Shown: in pieces, positions 1-6,240 of the stretch
Numbering within the stretch: position 1 is the first letter of the stretch
Layout: each line of letters opens with the position of its first letter
Source of the DNA: Spirochaetaceae bacterium
Lineage (GTDB): Bacteria; Spirochaetota; Spirochaetia; Treponematales; Breznakiellaceae
NCBI GenBank assembly: GCA_031258615.1
Contig: JAIRMP010000193.1
Coordinates: 1 to 6,676, forward strand
DNA length: 6,676 bases
Direction: 5' to 3'
Made by a program: the position numbers and the translations under genes
Notes under the pieces: generated by a model
The model's input: only the letters and a program-made list of their open reading frames with translations
What the model was told of the DNA's origin: nothing
The model's database searches: none

Positions 1-35
1 CATGGCAATTTCCTTTGCAAGGCGGCTGTTTTCAT
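1..35 (-). CDS. possible 5' end of an unidentified minus-strand gene (partial)
   Basis: Reading the minus strand, an ATG at 35..33 opens a frame MKTAALQRKLP that runs off the window after 11 whole codons. A purine-rich GGGGA sits a few bases upstream (43..39), rather close for a ribosome site, and a good minus-strand promoter lies at 134-162, about 90 bases upstream of the ATG. This is enough to suspect a gene start but not to name a product. The frame is too short to judge by codon use, and the real start could lie elsewhere, including beyond the window edge. Confidence 0.25.
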   Translation of the reverse strand, partial: MKTAALQRKLP

Positions 36-88
36 GGTTCCCCGCTTGTACGGGCGCGCCCTGTAAACAGCCTCCCTTCCTGTAAAAT

Positions 89-124
89 GCGCCGCTTTGT
101 AAGCGGCGCCGCCCAACGGGCGGC
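89..124. repeat. two tandem perfect hairpins
   Basis: The first stem is GCGCCGCTT (89-97), loop TGT, AAGCGGCGC (101-109). The second is GCCGCCC (108-114), loop AAC, GGGCGGC (118-124). They share two bases, so both cannot be fully paired at once. Neither is followed by a T-run on either strand, so they are not ordinary intrinsic terminators. On the minus strand they would fall at the very 5' end of a transcript from the promoter at 134-162, where they could stabilise or regulate the leader. Confidence 0.6.
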
Positions 125-133
125 TTAGAGGAC

Positions 134-162
134 AATATAGCGCGGGGCGGGGCGTTTGTCAA
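134..162 (-). promoter_or_regulatory. sigma-70-type promoter pointing left
   Basis: On the minus strand a perfect TTGACA (162..157) is followed by exactly 17 bases and then TATATT (139..134), which matches the consensus TATAAT at five of six positions. Transcription would start near 127-128 and run left through the tandem hairpins toward the possible start codon at 35. The spacer is almost pure G+C, so the two boxes stand out from their surroundings. It diverges from the aroB operon. Confidence 0.6.
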
Positions 163-475
163 GGGCTTAAGCCATCCTAGGCAGGGCCAGCGCATATAAA
201 AAGATGGAAAAATTAGGTATAGCTGGCATAGTTTTTTTGGAGGGAACTGGCGAGTAGGGTGGAGTTTGCTACACAAGCCGCGATAGCGGCTTGCCGCTGT
301 GCGGTTGTGCCGGCGGCACAACCCACACGCGGGGCGGTGGTGTCCCCGGATTGGGGGTAGGACGCAACGAAGTGCGGCCGTAGGGGGGCGCGGCGATAAC
401 GGTGGCGGTTTGCGAAAACGGCGGGGAAATTGCGCCCCCCTTCTTAGCGACTCGTAACCCGCCTGCCTGCTTGCC
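163..475. other. intergenic DNA without a convincing gene
   Basis: This 313-base stretch has no frame that looks like a gene. Bases 181-240 are AT-rich; from about 250 on the DNA is very GC-rich. A 17-codon frame starts at ATG 204-206 and ends at TAG 255-257, with no ribosome site. A possible weak extended -10 (TGGCATAGT, 224-232) has no matching -35 box. A proline- and arginine-rich minus-strand frame across 269-511 starts at TTG, has low-complexity composition and no recognised domain, so I do not call it. The style suggests a dispersed intergenic repeat, but only a search of the genome can show that. Confidence 0.5.
275..323. repeat. pair of perfect hairpins in the operon upstream region
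   Basis: Stem one is AAGCCGC (275-281), loop GATA, GCGGCTT (286-292). Stem two is GGTTGTGCC (303-311), loop GGC, GGCACAACC (315-323). They lie about 10 bases apart. No T-run follows either. They resemble the tandem-hairpin layout at 89-124 in shape but not in sequence. They might be part of a repeated extragenic palindrome family or a structured RNA. Confidence 0.55.
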
Positions 476-504
476 TTGAAATGGGAGTGTCTTTTTGCTA
501 CAGT
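476..504 (+). promoter_or_regulatory. promoter of the aroB operon, with extended -10
   Basis: TTGAAA (476-481, five of six consensus bases) is followed by a 17-base spacer and TACAGT (499-504, four of six), preceded by TGC, so the -10 box has the extended TGn form. Transcription would start at about 511, only some five bases before the aroB ATG at 516. This gives a nearly leaderless mRNA, which agrees with the lack of any Shine-Dalgarno sequence in front of aroB. Confidence 0.5.
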
Positions 505-515
505 AGAACAACCTT

Positions 516-1610
516 ATGACGCACGACTTTACTTTTGGCCGCTACAAATCCTCAGTACATATTGAGAAGGACATTCCCGAGTTGGCTTCCATACTTGCCG
601 CTATGAAACCGGACCGCGTGATACTCGTGTGTGATACGAATACGGCGGAGCTGGCGGAAGGCGTTAAGGGCGGAGTTGACGCGGCGGTATGCGTCCTTCC
701 GGCGGGAGAGAGCGCCAAGACCTGGCAGTCCGTAGAAAAGATACTCCGGGCGGCAGGGGAGGCGGGGCTAGGCAGGGACGGCGCCCTTGTCGCTGTCGGC
801 GGCGGCGTAGTGAGCGACCTTTCAGCGTTTGCCGCTTCCGTTTACAAACGTGGCGCGGGTCTTGTGATCGTAACCACGACACTACTTGGCATGGTTGACG
901 CGGCGCTGGGCGGCAAGACCGGTTTTGATATGTTCGGCATAAAAAATTTTGCGGGCACATTCTACCCGGCCCGCCATGTCTATATGCCGCTTGCCGCGCT
1001 GGGTACCCTGCCCTCCCGTGAATGGCGTTCCGGCCTTGCGGAACTTATAAAAACACTCATGCTTGACGATTCGTTTTACGCGGAGGAAACCCGTAGACAG
1101 TTGCTTGCGCTGAAGGGCGCGCTGACCGGCGGAAGCGCGCCGCCGCCGATTACAGAAGCCGCCGCGACCCTGATAGACCGCTCCGCAGCGGTGAAGGGAC
1201 GTATCGCGCAGAATGACCCGGAAGAACGGGGCGGGGAGCGGATGCTGCTCAACCTGGGACACACGTTTGCCCACGCCCTTGAGAGCGCCGCGGGGCTGGG
1301 CAGGCTTTCACACGGCGAGGCTGTCGCGTGGGGACTCTCCCGCGCCTGCGCGCTTGGGGAGGAACTGGGCGTTACCCCGCCGGAGCGCGCCGAAGCTGTC
1401 CGCGCCGTTTTGGAGGAACTGGGTTACGAAACGGGAGCGCCACACCCCGCGCTTGCGGACCGGGAGGCTTTCATGCGGGCATTGAAAGACGACAAGAAAA
1501 AGATGGAAGGGCTTTTTCGTTTTGTGGTTCCGTCACAGAGCGGCGCGTGCCTTGTAACGATAGACAGTGACAGCCTGGGCCTCATAGAAGAAACAGCCGG
1601 TCTGGAATGA
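516..1610 (+). CDS. aroB: 3-dehydroquinate synthase
   Basis: AroB converts DAHP to 3-dehydroquinate, the second step of the shikimate pathway, in the cytoplasm using NAD+ and a divalent metal. The protein is 364 residues, a normal family length. Motifs run in the expected order: GES-K at 64-68, the glycine-rich GGGVVSDL at 95-102, TTLLGMVDAALGGKT at 121-135 with K134, KN at 143-144, SGLAELIK at 172-179, LNLGHTFAHA at 245-254 and SHGEAVA at 265-271. The three metal ligands of the family map to E176, H249 and H266, so it should be active. ATG 516 is the first possible start, because an in-frame TAG lies at 504-506. There is no Shine-Dalgarno sequence. Its stop overlaps the next start (ATGA). 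Related sugar-phosphate cyclases share this fold, but the motif spellings fit dehydroquinate synthase best. The gene is clearly more GC-rich than the rest of the operon. Confidence 0.94.
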   Translation: MTHDFTFGRYKSSVHIEKDIPELASILAAMKPDRVILVCDTNTAELAEGVKGGVDAAVCVLPAGESAKTWQSVEKILRAAGEAGLGRDGALVAVGGGVVSDLSAFAASVYKRGAGLVIVTTTLLGMVDAALGGKTGFDMFGIKNFAGTFYPARHVYMPLAALGTLPSREWRSGLAELIKTLMLDDSFYAEETRRQLLALKGALTGGSAPPPITEAAATLIDRSAAVKGRIAQNDPEERGGERMLLNLGHTFAHALESAAGLGRLSHGEAVAWGLSRACALGEELGVTPPERAEAVRAVLEELGYETGAPHPALADREAFMRALKDDKKKMEGLFRFVVPSQSGACLVTIDSDSLGLIEETAGLE

Positions 1611-3172
1611 GAAAAAAAACTCATGCCGGCGCGCCGGTTTTTATCCTGCTTTTCTTTATAAATTCCGGCGGTGTATCCGCGCAGCAAGATGATGATTACA
1701 TTTACTATATCCGCGAAATTTATTTTGACATAACAGGCCGTACAAAAGAGTACGCGCTGCTGCTCAATTCAGAAATAAAAAAGGGAGAGCAGATAAAGGG
1801 AGAGGCCGCGCTGCGGGAATACCTGGAGCGCAAACAGCAGACACTGATCAACAGGCGTGAATTACAGGATGTGGTAATAGATTTTGTTGAGGGGGAGCGG
1901 GACGGGGACGGGCGTATTCCCGTTGATCTTACGATTCATACGGTGGATACGCGTAATTTTGTGATAGTGCCGGAACCCAAATACAGTTCAACCACGGGCT
2001 GGGAACCCAGGCTGCGTATCAGGGATTTTAATTTTCTGGGACTGATGGCGCCGCTGCGGATATACCTTACCTACCGCTATCACGACGGCAAAGACGTAAC
2101 GTATTCCCGCAGCAACCTTAATTTGCTTTTTGGCATAGAAACACCGTTCAGCGCGTTCGGTTACGACTGGAAATTCACTACGGAAAATATTTTTTCGTAC
2201 TATTTTGACGAGCCGTTTTCTTACGGCAACGCGAGCGGCCTGTCGCTGGATATTCCGTTCAAAAATACAACATTTACATTCGGCTACAAACAGGGAATAT
2301 ATTTTGGGAAAGAGTACGACGACTGGAAAAAGTATATTTACGGCATGAATTTTCAGGATATATGGTATGGTTCCAGTACAGTTTATGGAGAATGGAATAT
2401 ACCGCTGCCCGTTGAAACGGAAAGTCTGGGCAGGTTGACGTACAAACCTGCCGTATCGGGAAATATCAACTACGCGTTCCGGGCTGAAGATTTGTCGGAA
2501 CGCAGGGGGCCTTCATTAAACGCCCTGCACCGTCTTGGCTTTGATAAAGTCGACTGGGCCGGAAATTTCAGGCGCGGCGCTGAGATATATATCGAAAACA
2601 ACAATGAATACAATTTCTTTTTTGGAGAATGGAACAATTCGGTGACGGCAAACATTACGGAACATCTTTTGGCAGCCCGCTTTTTGGGAATATCAATGCG
2701 CGGCAGGTTTACAAAGTGGTTTTACGATTCCGGGCTTGGGAATACAGGCGCGCGGTGGGGAGCGGCCGGCCTGATACGCGGCCTGGGCGATTACGCGCTT
2801 GCCGCGGATTCGATGCTGCTTTTCAACTTTGATTTTATATTCCATGTTTTTGACTTTATGTTTTCAGAATACTTTAACAACCCGCGGCTTCGCATAATAA
2901 ATCTGGAAGTACAGGCGGGTCCCACCGTAGACATAGCCATTGTCGACGGAAAAGAGGTTGACTTTAAAAGAAATTTTATACGCAACATCACTTACAAGCC
3001 GGGGGACTGGATCGTTTCCGGCGGCATAGAATTATTTTTTTTCCCGCTCGCCTTCAGGAGCATATACCTCTGCGCAAGCGCGGCATGGAATTTAGACCCG
3101 CTGTTTGATGCGGGACTCCTGCCCGGTAAAAATGAGCTGGAATTGTACATGGGGTTTGGACACCATTTTTGA
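1607..3172 (+). CDS. Omp85-like outer-membrane barrel with one POTRA-like domain
   Basis: The 521-residue product has a signal peptide (basic start, hydrophobic core at about 10-19, likely cut after VSA at 23-25). Residues 31-127 look like one POTRA domain: YIREIYFDITG opening strand, two helices around 52-85, and strands near 88-95 and 105-120. From about 134 the pattern alternates aromatic and polar residues to the end, as in a beta barrel. RDFNFLG (139-145) resembles the first barrel strand of Omp85 proteins, IRGL (390-393) sits where the conserved VRGF/RGY loop motif is expected, and the chain ends in GHHF with the terminal phenylalanine typical of barrels inserted by BamA. BamA itself usually has five POTRA domains, so this is a shorter relative. 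Its substrate is unknown; the ABC exporter and glycosyltransferase downstream suggest envelope or glycan traffic. Start ATG 1607 overlaps the aroB stop and has no good ribosome site, which suggests translational coupling. The assignment is by motif and pattern only. Confidence 0.75.
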   Translation: MRKKTHAGAPVFILLFFINSGGVSAQQDDDYIYYIREIYFDITGRTKEYALLLNSEIKKGEQIKGEAALREYLERKQQTLINRRELQDVVIDFVEGERDGDGRIPVDLTIHTVDTRNFVIVPEPKYSSTTGWEPRLRIRDFNFLGLMAPLRIYLTYRYHDGKDVTYSRSNLNLLFGIETPFSAFGYDWKFTTENIFSYYFDEPFSYGNASGLSLDIPFKNTTFTFGYKQGIYFGKEYDDWKKYIYGMNFQDIWYGSSTVYGEWNIPLPVETESLGRLTYKPAVSGNINYAFRAEDLSERRGPSLNALHRLGFDKVDWAGNFRRGAEIYIENNNEYNFFFGEWNNSVTANITEHLLAARFLGISMRGRFTKWFYDSGLGNTGARWGAAGLIRGLGDYALAADSMLLFNFDFIFHVFDFMFSEYFNNPRLRIINLEVQAGPTVDIAIVDGKEVDFKRNFIRNITYKPGDWIVSGGIELFFFPLAFRSIYLCASAAWNLDPLFDAGLLPGKNELELYMGFGHHF

Positions 3173-3176
3173 CGTT

Positions 3177-4886
3177 ATGAATGTTAATTTTTTTAAACAT
3201 ATTGTAAACAGACTGCGGATATTGCTGCTACGCAAACATAAGTTAAGGCTTATAACGCTGCTTTTTATGACGCTTTTGCTGTCGCTTGTAGAGACATTCG
3301 GAATATCGATAATAATGCCGTTCATCTCCGTTGCGTCAACCCCCGATATGCTGGACAGGGGCAGGTACAACGCCGTATTCAGGTTTCTGGGCTTTACGTC
3401 AAAAGACAGTTTTATATTTTGCTTTGGCATCGGTATCATCGCCTTTTATATATTCAGGGCGGCGTACAATGTATTTTATACGTATATACAAAACCGCTTC
3501 GCGCTGGGCACATTCAGGTACCTGGCGAATAATCTTTACGAAAAGTATCTTTCTATACCGTATAAGCTTTATGTTCAAAAGAATTCAAGCGAACTTCACA
3601 CCGGCATAAGCCACGCGCAAAATGTAAGCATGATACTGCTCTGCATAATGCAGATATGTTCGGACGCTGTTACCGTGCTGATGTTGTACTCTTTTATGGT
3701 GATTGTAAACTGGAGGATGACGATCCTATTGACGGTAATTCTCATTGGTTTGATTGCCGTGATCATAAAAATAATACTGAAAAACAGCAAAAAGCAGGGC
3801 GTAAAAGCGGCGGACGGAAACTACAACCTGGGCCGTGTTCAGAGTGAGTCGTACAATAATTTTAAATTTTTACGCCTTAAATGCGCTGAAGATTACTATA
3901 TGCGCCGGTTTGACAACGCGACGCTTACCATTTCAAACGCGCAGGTTATAAGCACAACGCTTGGGGCGATGCCGCGCAACCTGCTGGAAAGCATAGGTTT
4001 TTCGCTGCTTGTCGGGGCGGTGCTGCTGATACTTTTTCGTTATGGTTCCGCGGAAAGCATAATCCCCGTCATAGCGATGTACGCGCTGGCGCTGTACCGT
4101 ATACTTCCGTCCATCAACAAAATGCTCAGTAATGTGAATCAGGCCGCCTATCTGGAACACTCGCTGGATATTGTCTATGAACATTTCATGCAGGAAACGG
4201 TACACGAAGGCTCTGAGCCTGTAACATTTAACAGTTCAATAAGTTTTGACAACGTTTCGTTTCAATACCTGCGGGGTCCTGTGGTGCTGCGCGAGGTATC
4301 GTTCAAAATAAATAAAGGCGACAAACTTGCCGTTACCGGGCCGAGCGGCAGCGGAAAATCCACGCTAATAGATTTGCTTATCGGCATACACAAGCCTTCG
4401 TCCGGATCAATACTTGTTGACGGCATGGAATTGAACGACGGCAATGTCCGCGCCTGGCGCAAAAAGATCGGATACATACCGCAAAGCATTTATCTTTTTG
4501 ACAATTCCGTCGCGGAAAATGTTGTGTTTGGTTCTGATTATGACGAAAAACGGCTGATACGGGCGCTGGAGATGGCGAACATCTGGGACTTTCTGCGGCA
4601 AAAGGACGGGCTTGATACGCCGGTTGGGGAGGGCGGCATACAACTGAGCGGCGGGCAGAAGCAGCGCATAGGCATCGCGCGCGCCCTGTACAACGATCCC
4701 GATATCCTTGTTCTGGACGAGGCGACTTCGGCGCTCGATAACGAAATCGAGTCGAAAATTATGGACGAGATTTATGACGTTGGAAAAAACAAAACATTGA
4801 TAGTTATAGCGCACCGCCTTACAACGGTGGAAAAATGCGAACGCCGTCTCAGCATGGACAACGGCGTTATCAAGGGGATACAGTGA
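3177..4886 (+). CDS. ABC exporter, fused permease and ATPase (MsbA/PglK-type)
   Basis: This 569-residue half-transporter likely works as a homodimer in the inner membrane, exporting or flipping a lipid-linked substrate. About six membrane segments are visible, near 25-50, 78-100, 151-175, 180-200, 272-287 and 293-311. The ATPase follows: Walker A GPSGSGKST at 388-396, Q-loop glutamine 436, signature LSGGQ at 490-494, Walker B ILVLDE at 510-515 with catalytic E515, and H-loop H546. All key residues are present, so it should hydrolyse ATP. The C-terminus is short, ending soon after the last strand, as in PglK-like flippases. I chose ATG 3177, four bases after the upstream stop; an in-frame TTG at 3105 would add 24 residues that only read through the barrel gene's 3' end. 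No clear ribosome site precedes 3177, so coupling to the upstream gene is likely. The substrate is inferred only from the glycosyltransferase next door. Confidence 0.93.
   Translation: MNVNFFKHIVNRLRILLLRKHKLRLITLLFMTLLLSLVETFGISIIMPFISVASTPDMLDRGRYNAVFRFLGFTSKDSFIFCFGIGIIAFYIFRAAYNVFYTYIQNRFALGTFRYLANNLYEKYLSIPYKLYVQKNSSELHTGISHAQNVSMILLCIMQICSDAVTVLMLYSFMVIVNWRMTILLTVILIGLIAVIIKIILKNSKKQGVKAADGNYNLGRVQSESYNNFKFLRLKCAEDYYMRRFDNATLTISNAQVISTTLGAMPRNLLESIGFSLLVGAVLLILFRYGSAESIIPVIAMYALALYRILPSINKMLSNVNQAAYLEHSLDIVYEHFMQETVHEGSEPVTFNSSISFDNVSFQYLRGPVVLREVSFKINKGDKLAVTGPSGSGKSTLIDLLIGIHKPSSGSILVDGMELNDGNVRAWRKKIGYIPQSIYLFDNSVAENVVFGSDYDEKRLIRALEMANIWDFLRQKDGLDTPVGEGGIQLSGGQKQRIGIARALYNDPDILVLDEATSALDNEIESKIMDEIYDVGKNKTLIVIAHRLTTVEKCERRLSMDNGVIKGIQ
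4872..4877 (+). promoter_or_regulatory. ribosome binding site that sets a GTG start
   Basis: AAGGGG lies five bases before the GTG at 4883-4885, inside the end of the ABC transporter gene. It is the best ribosome site inside the operon and favours GTG 4883 over the in-frame ATG at 4835, which has no comparable site and would add 16 residues, read from the ABC gene's 3' end, ahead of the usual family start. Confidence 0.6.
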
Positions 4887-5953
4887 AAAAAGTTCTGATA
4901 GACGGTGAATATTTATGCAGGCCTCTAAACGGTATAGAACGTTACGCTTTTGAAATTACAAAGCGCCTTGATAAACTTTGTTCCGCGCGCGAAATCGCGA
5001 TTATAATTCCGTCCAATCCTCTTACCGTTCCCGATTACAAAAATATCGACATAATTCAGCTTAAAACAAAAATTAAATCGCGTCTTTTTTGGCAGATGGT
5101 AACGGTTCAGGGATTTTTGCTGCGGCATAAAAACTATACGGCGCTTGAATACGGAAACACCTGTCTCCCGCTTGTCCCGTCAATAGTTTTCCTGCATGAC
5201 ATATACTGCGAGCTTTTTCCGGAAGATTTTTCAGGTTTTCGTGATAACCTTGTGCGCTTGTACAATATGTGCCAGTACCGCCTTATCGCAAGGAAGGCAG
5301 AACGGATCGTTACCGTATCTGAATACAGCAGGAATGAAATCGCAGGCGCGTTTCGTATACAGCCTGATCGCATACAGGTGGTATACAGCAGTTGGCTGCA
5401 TTTCAAGACAGTAACGCCGGACTATTCCGTGTTTGCGGATTTTCCCGCGCTCGAAAAGCCGTTCTATTTTTCGCTGGGAACAATTTCAAAACGAAAAAAC
5501 ATGAAATGGATCGTTGAGTACGCGGCAAAACATCAGTGCGATACGTTCGCGGTTTCAGGCTCACAGCTTCCGACAACCCGGTCGCTGGAATTTAGCGGCG
5601 GGAATCATCCAAAAAACATTATTCTTTTGGGATACGTTGACGACGGAAAGGTAAAGGCGCTGATGGAAAGGTGCAAGGCTTTTATCCTGCCGTCTTACTA
5701 TGAAGGTTTTGGGCTGACGCCGCTGGAAGCCCTTTCCTGCGGGGCGCGCGTAATTGTCGCCAGGGCCGCGAGCCTGCCGGAAATATACGGGGGGACGGCC
5801 CATTACATAGACCCATACAGCACCGATGTTGATTTGGACGCCCTGTTGGAAGAACCGGTAGAGCCGCCGTCCGCTATCCTGGCGAGGTATTCTTACGATA
5901 AATCGGCGGAGGCCGTCTATAAACTGATCGCCGATTATTGCAATTCAAACTAA
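4883..5953 (+). CDS. GT4-family (GT-B fold) glycosyltransferase
   Basis: The product is 356 residues from the GTG start, a normal size for a single-domain-pair GT-B enzyme that moves a sugar from a nucleotide donor to a glycan or lipid acceptor on the cytoplasmic side of the inner membrane. The N-terminal domain opens with a KVLIDGEYL strand and a GIERYAFEI helix (18-26), like the GxGRY region of bacterial mannosyl- and rhamnosyltransferases. Further marks are LHD at 104-106, TVSEYSRNEI at 144-153, LGTISKRKN at 198-206 (the usual hinge before the second domain) and the donor-site EGFGLTPLE at 274-282, which gives the E-x7-E pair E274 and E282. SLPEIYGG (298-305) follows as expected. Start and ABC stop overlap as GTGA, so the two are translationally coupled. 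The gene closes the operon, and no intrinsic terminator is visible after it. Donor and acceptor sugars cannot be read from the sequence. Confidence 0.88.
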   Translation: MKKVLIDGEYLCRPLNGIERYAFEITKRLDKLCSAREIAIIIPSNPLTVPDYKNIDIIQLKTKIKSRLFWQMVTVQGFLLRHKNYTALEYGNTCLPLVPSIVFLHDIYCELFPEDFSGFRDNLVRLYNMCQYRLIARKAERIVTVSEYSRNEIAGAFRIQPDRIQVVYSSWLHFKTVTPDYSVFADFPALEKPFYFSLGTISKRKNMKWIVEYAAKHQCDTFAVSGSQLPTTRSLEFSGGNHPKNIILLGYVDDGKVKALMERCKAFILPSYYEGFGLTPLEALSCGARVIVARAASLPEIYGGTAHYIDPYSTDVDLDALLEEPVEPPSAILARYSYDKSAEAVYKLIADYCNSN

Positions 5954-5972
5954 AGCCCGATCATCCTTAACT

Positions 5973-6055
5973 CCTGATTGCCGCCGCCCGCGCCAGCCGG
6001 CTTCCGCCATTGTCCAACGCTCCCCCGCCAGCGCCTCATCCAGGCGGCAATCAGG
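5973..6055. repeat. 13-base perfect inverted repeat at the remnant's broken end
   Basis: CCTGATTGCCGCC (5973-5985) has its exact reverse complement GGCGGCAATCAGG at 6043-6055, with 57 bases between. One arm lies inside the family-like part of the DUF4213-like fragment (codons for PDCR) and the other where the similarity to the family fails. It could fold into a long stem-loop just past the operon's last gene, but no T-run follows. Confidence 0.6.
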
Positions 6056-6070
6056 GGGTATGCCCCTGAT
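6050..6070. repeat. small perfect hairpin within the remnant
   Basis: ATCAGGGG (6050-6057), loop GTATG, CCCCTGAT (6063-6070) forms an eight-base stem. It shares bases with the right arm of the longer inverted repeat, so the two folds compete. The palindrome CTGATCAG at 6066-6073 overlaps its edge. No terminator-like T-run is present. Confidence 0.45.
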
Positions 6071-6094
6071 CAGCGCGTCATAGAGTTCCCACAT

Positions 6095-6240
6095 TTTGTT
6101 CACCTTCCTTTTATGTTCCAGTAAATACCACATCCCTCCTTAATCAAGGGGCAGTCCAGCCTTGCGGCGGCTCACTCTTCACTGCCGCCTACTGCCGTGG
6201 CGCGGCTGGGGCATAGGCGAAATGCTCCAAAATTTCCTTG
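6095..6240. other. intergenic DNA between the remnant and the protease promoter
   Basis: No gene is evident. ACTGCCG occurs twice with ten-base spacing (6181-6187, 6191-6197). A 35-codon minus-strand frame (6286..6179, starting MEVGAETEVSKQLYY) crosses the right part but has no ribosome site and no recognised domain. The left end carries the ribosome site of the DUF4213-like remnant. Together with the remnant, the gap between intact genes is about 450 bases. Confidence 0.45.

Larger units (their letters stand above)
5945..6094 (-). pseudogene. truncated N-terminus of a DUF4213/DUF364-like protein
   Basis: On the minus strand ATG 6094..6092 follows AAGGAAGG (6110..6103), a good ribosome site. 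The frame gives MWELYDALIRGIPPD followed by ERWTMAEAG, then 20-odd arginine-rich residues and a TGA at 5947..5945. The first 33 residues resemble the start of DUF4213/DUF364 proteins (putative metal-chelation family), which open with WELYD.LI..IPED and continue with a WT.VRS..G region. A whole protein of this kind would be a couple of hundred residues, but here only 49 remain. Dropping one base near codon 34 would give a glycine-rich continuation (GGAGGGN) closer to what the family has, hinting at a frameshift as well as truncation. An in-frame ATG at 6133 exists but has its GGAGGG site too close. The frame overlaps the last nine bases of the glycosyltransferase gene tail to tail. The family call rests on memory of the motif, so I rate it moderate. 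Confidence 0.5.

Noticed and set aside
52..61. GC palindromes GGGCGCGCCC (52-61) and CCGGCGCGCCGG (in the barrel gene's signal-peptide region)
   Set aside because: Short self-complementary GC words are expected in this composition, and one lies in coding sequence.
204..257. 17-codon plus-strand frame that might be a leader peptide
   Set aside because: No ribosome site, no run of regulatory codons and no attenuator after it.
269..511. 80-codon minus-strand frame rich in proline and arginine
   Set aside because: It starts at TTG with no ribosome site, overlaps the aroB promoter, and has the composition of GC-rich noncoding DNA with hairpins. No domain is recognisable.
882..1274. 130-codon minus-strand frame, with other frames antisense to or out of phase within aroB
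   Set aside because: They lie wholly within aroB, whose catalytic motifs are complete, and their composition mirrors its GC-rich codons.
4407..4814. 135-codon minus-strand frame within the ABC transporter
   Set aside because: Antisense shadow of the conserved ATPase domain; no signals of its own.
4835..4882. Longer glycosyltransferase start at ATG 4835
   Set aside because: It adds 16 residues encoded inside the ABC gene. GTG 4883 has a well-placed AAGGGG and makes the usual GT4 N-terminus.
4842..4886. Possible frameshift truncating the ABC transporter C-terminus
   Set aside because: The chain is short after the H-loop but ends in a normal NGVIKG strand, as in PglK-like proteins, and the stop forms a neat GTGA overlap with the next gene.
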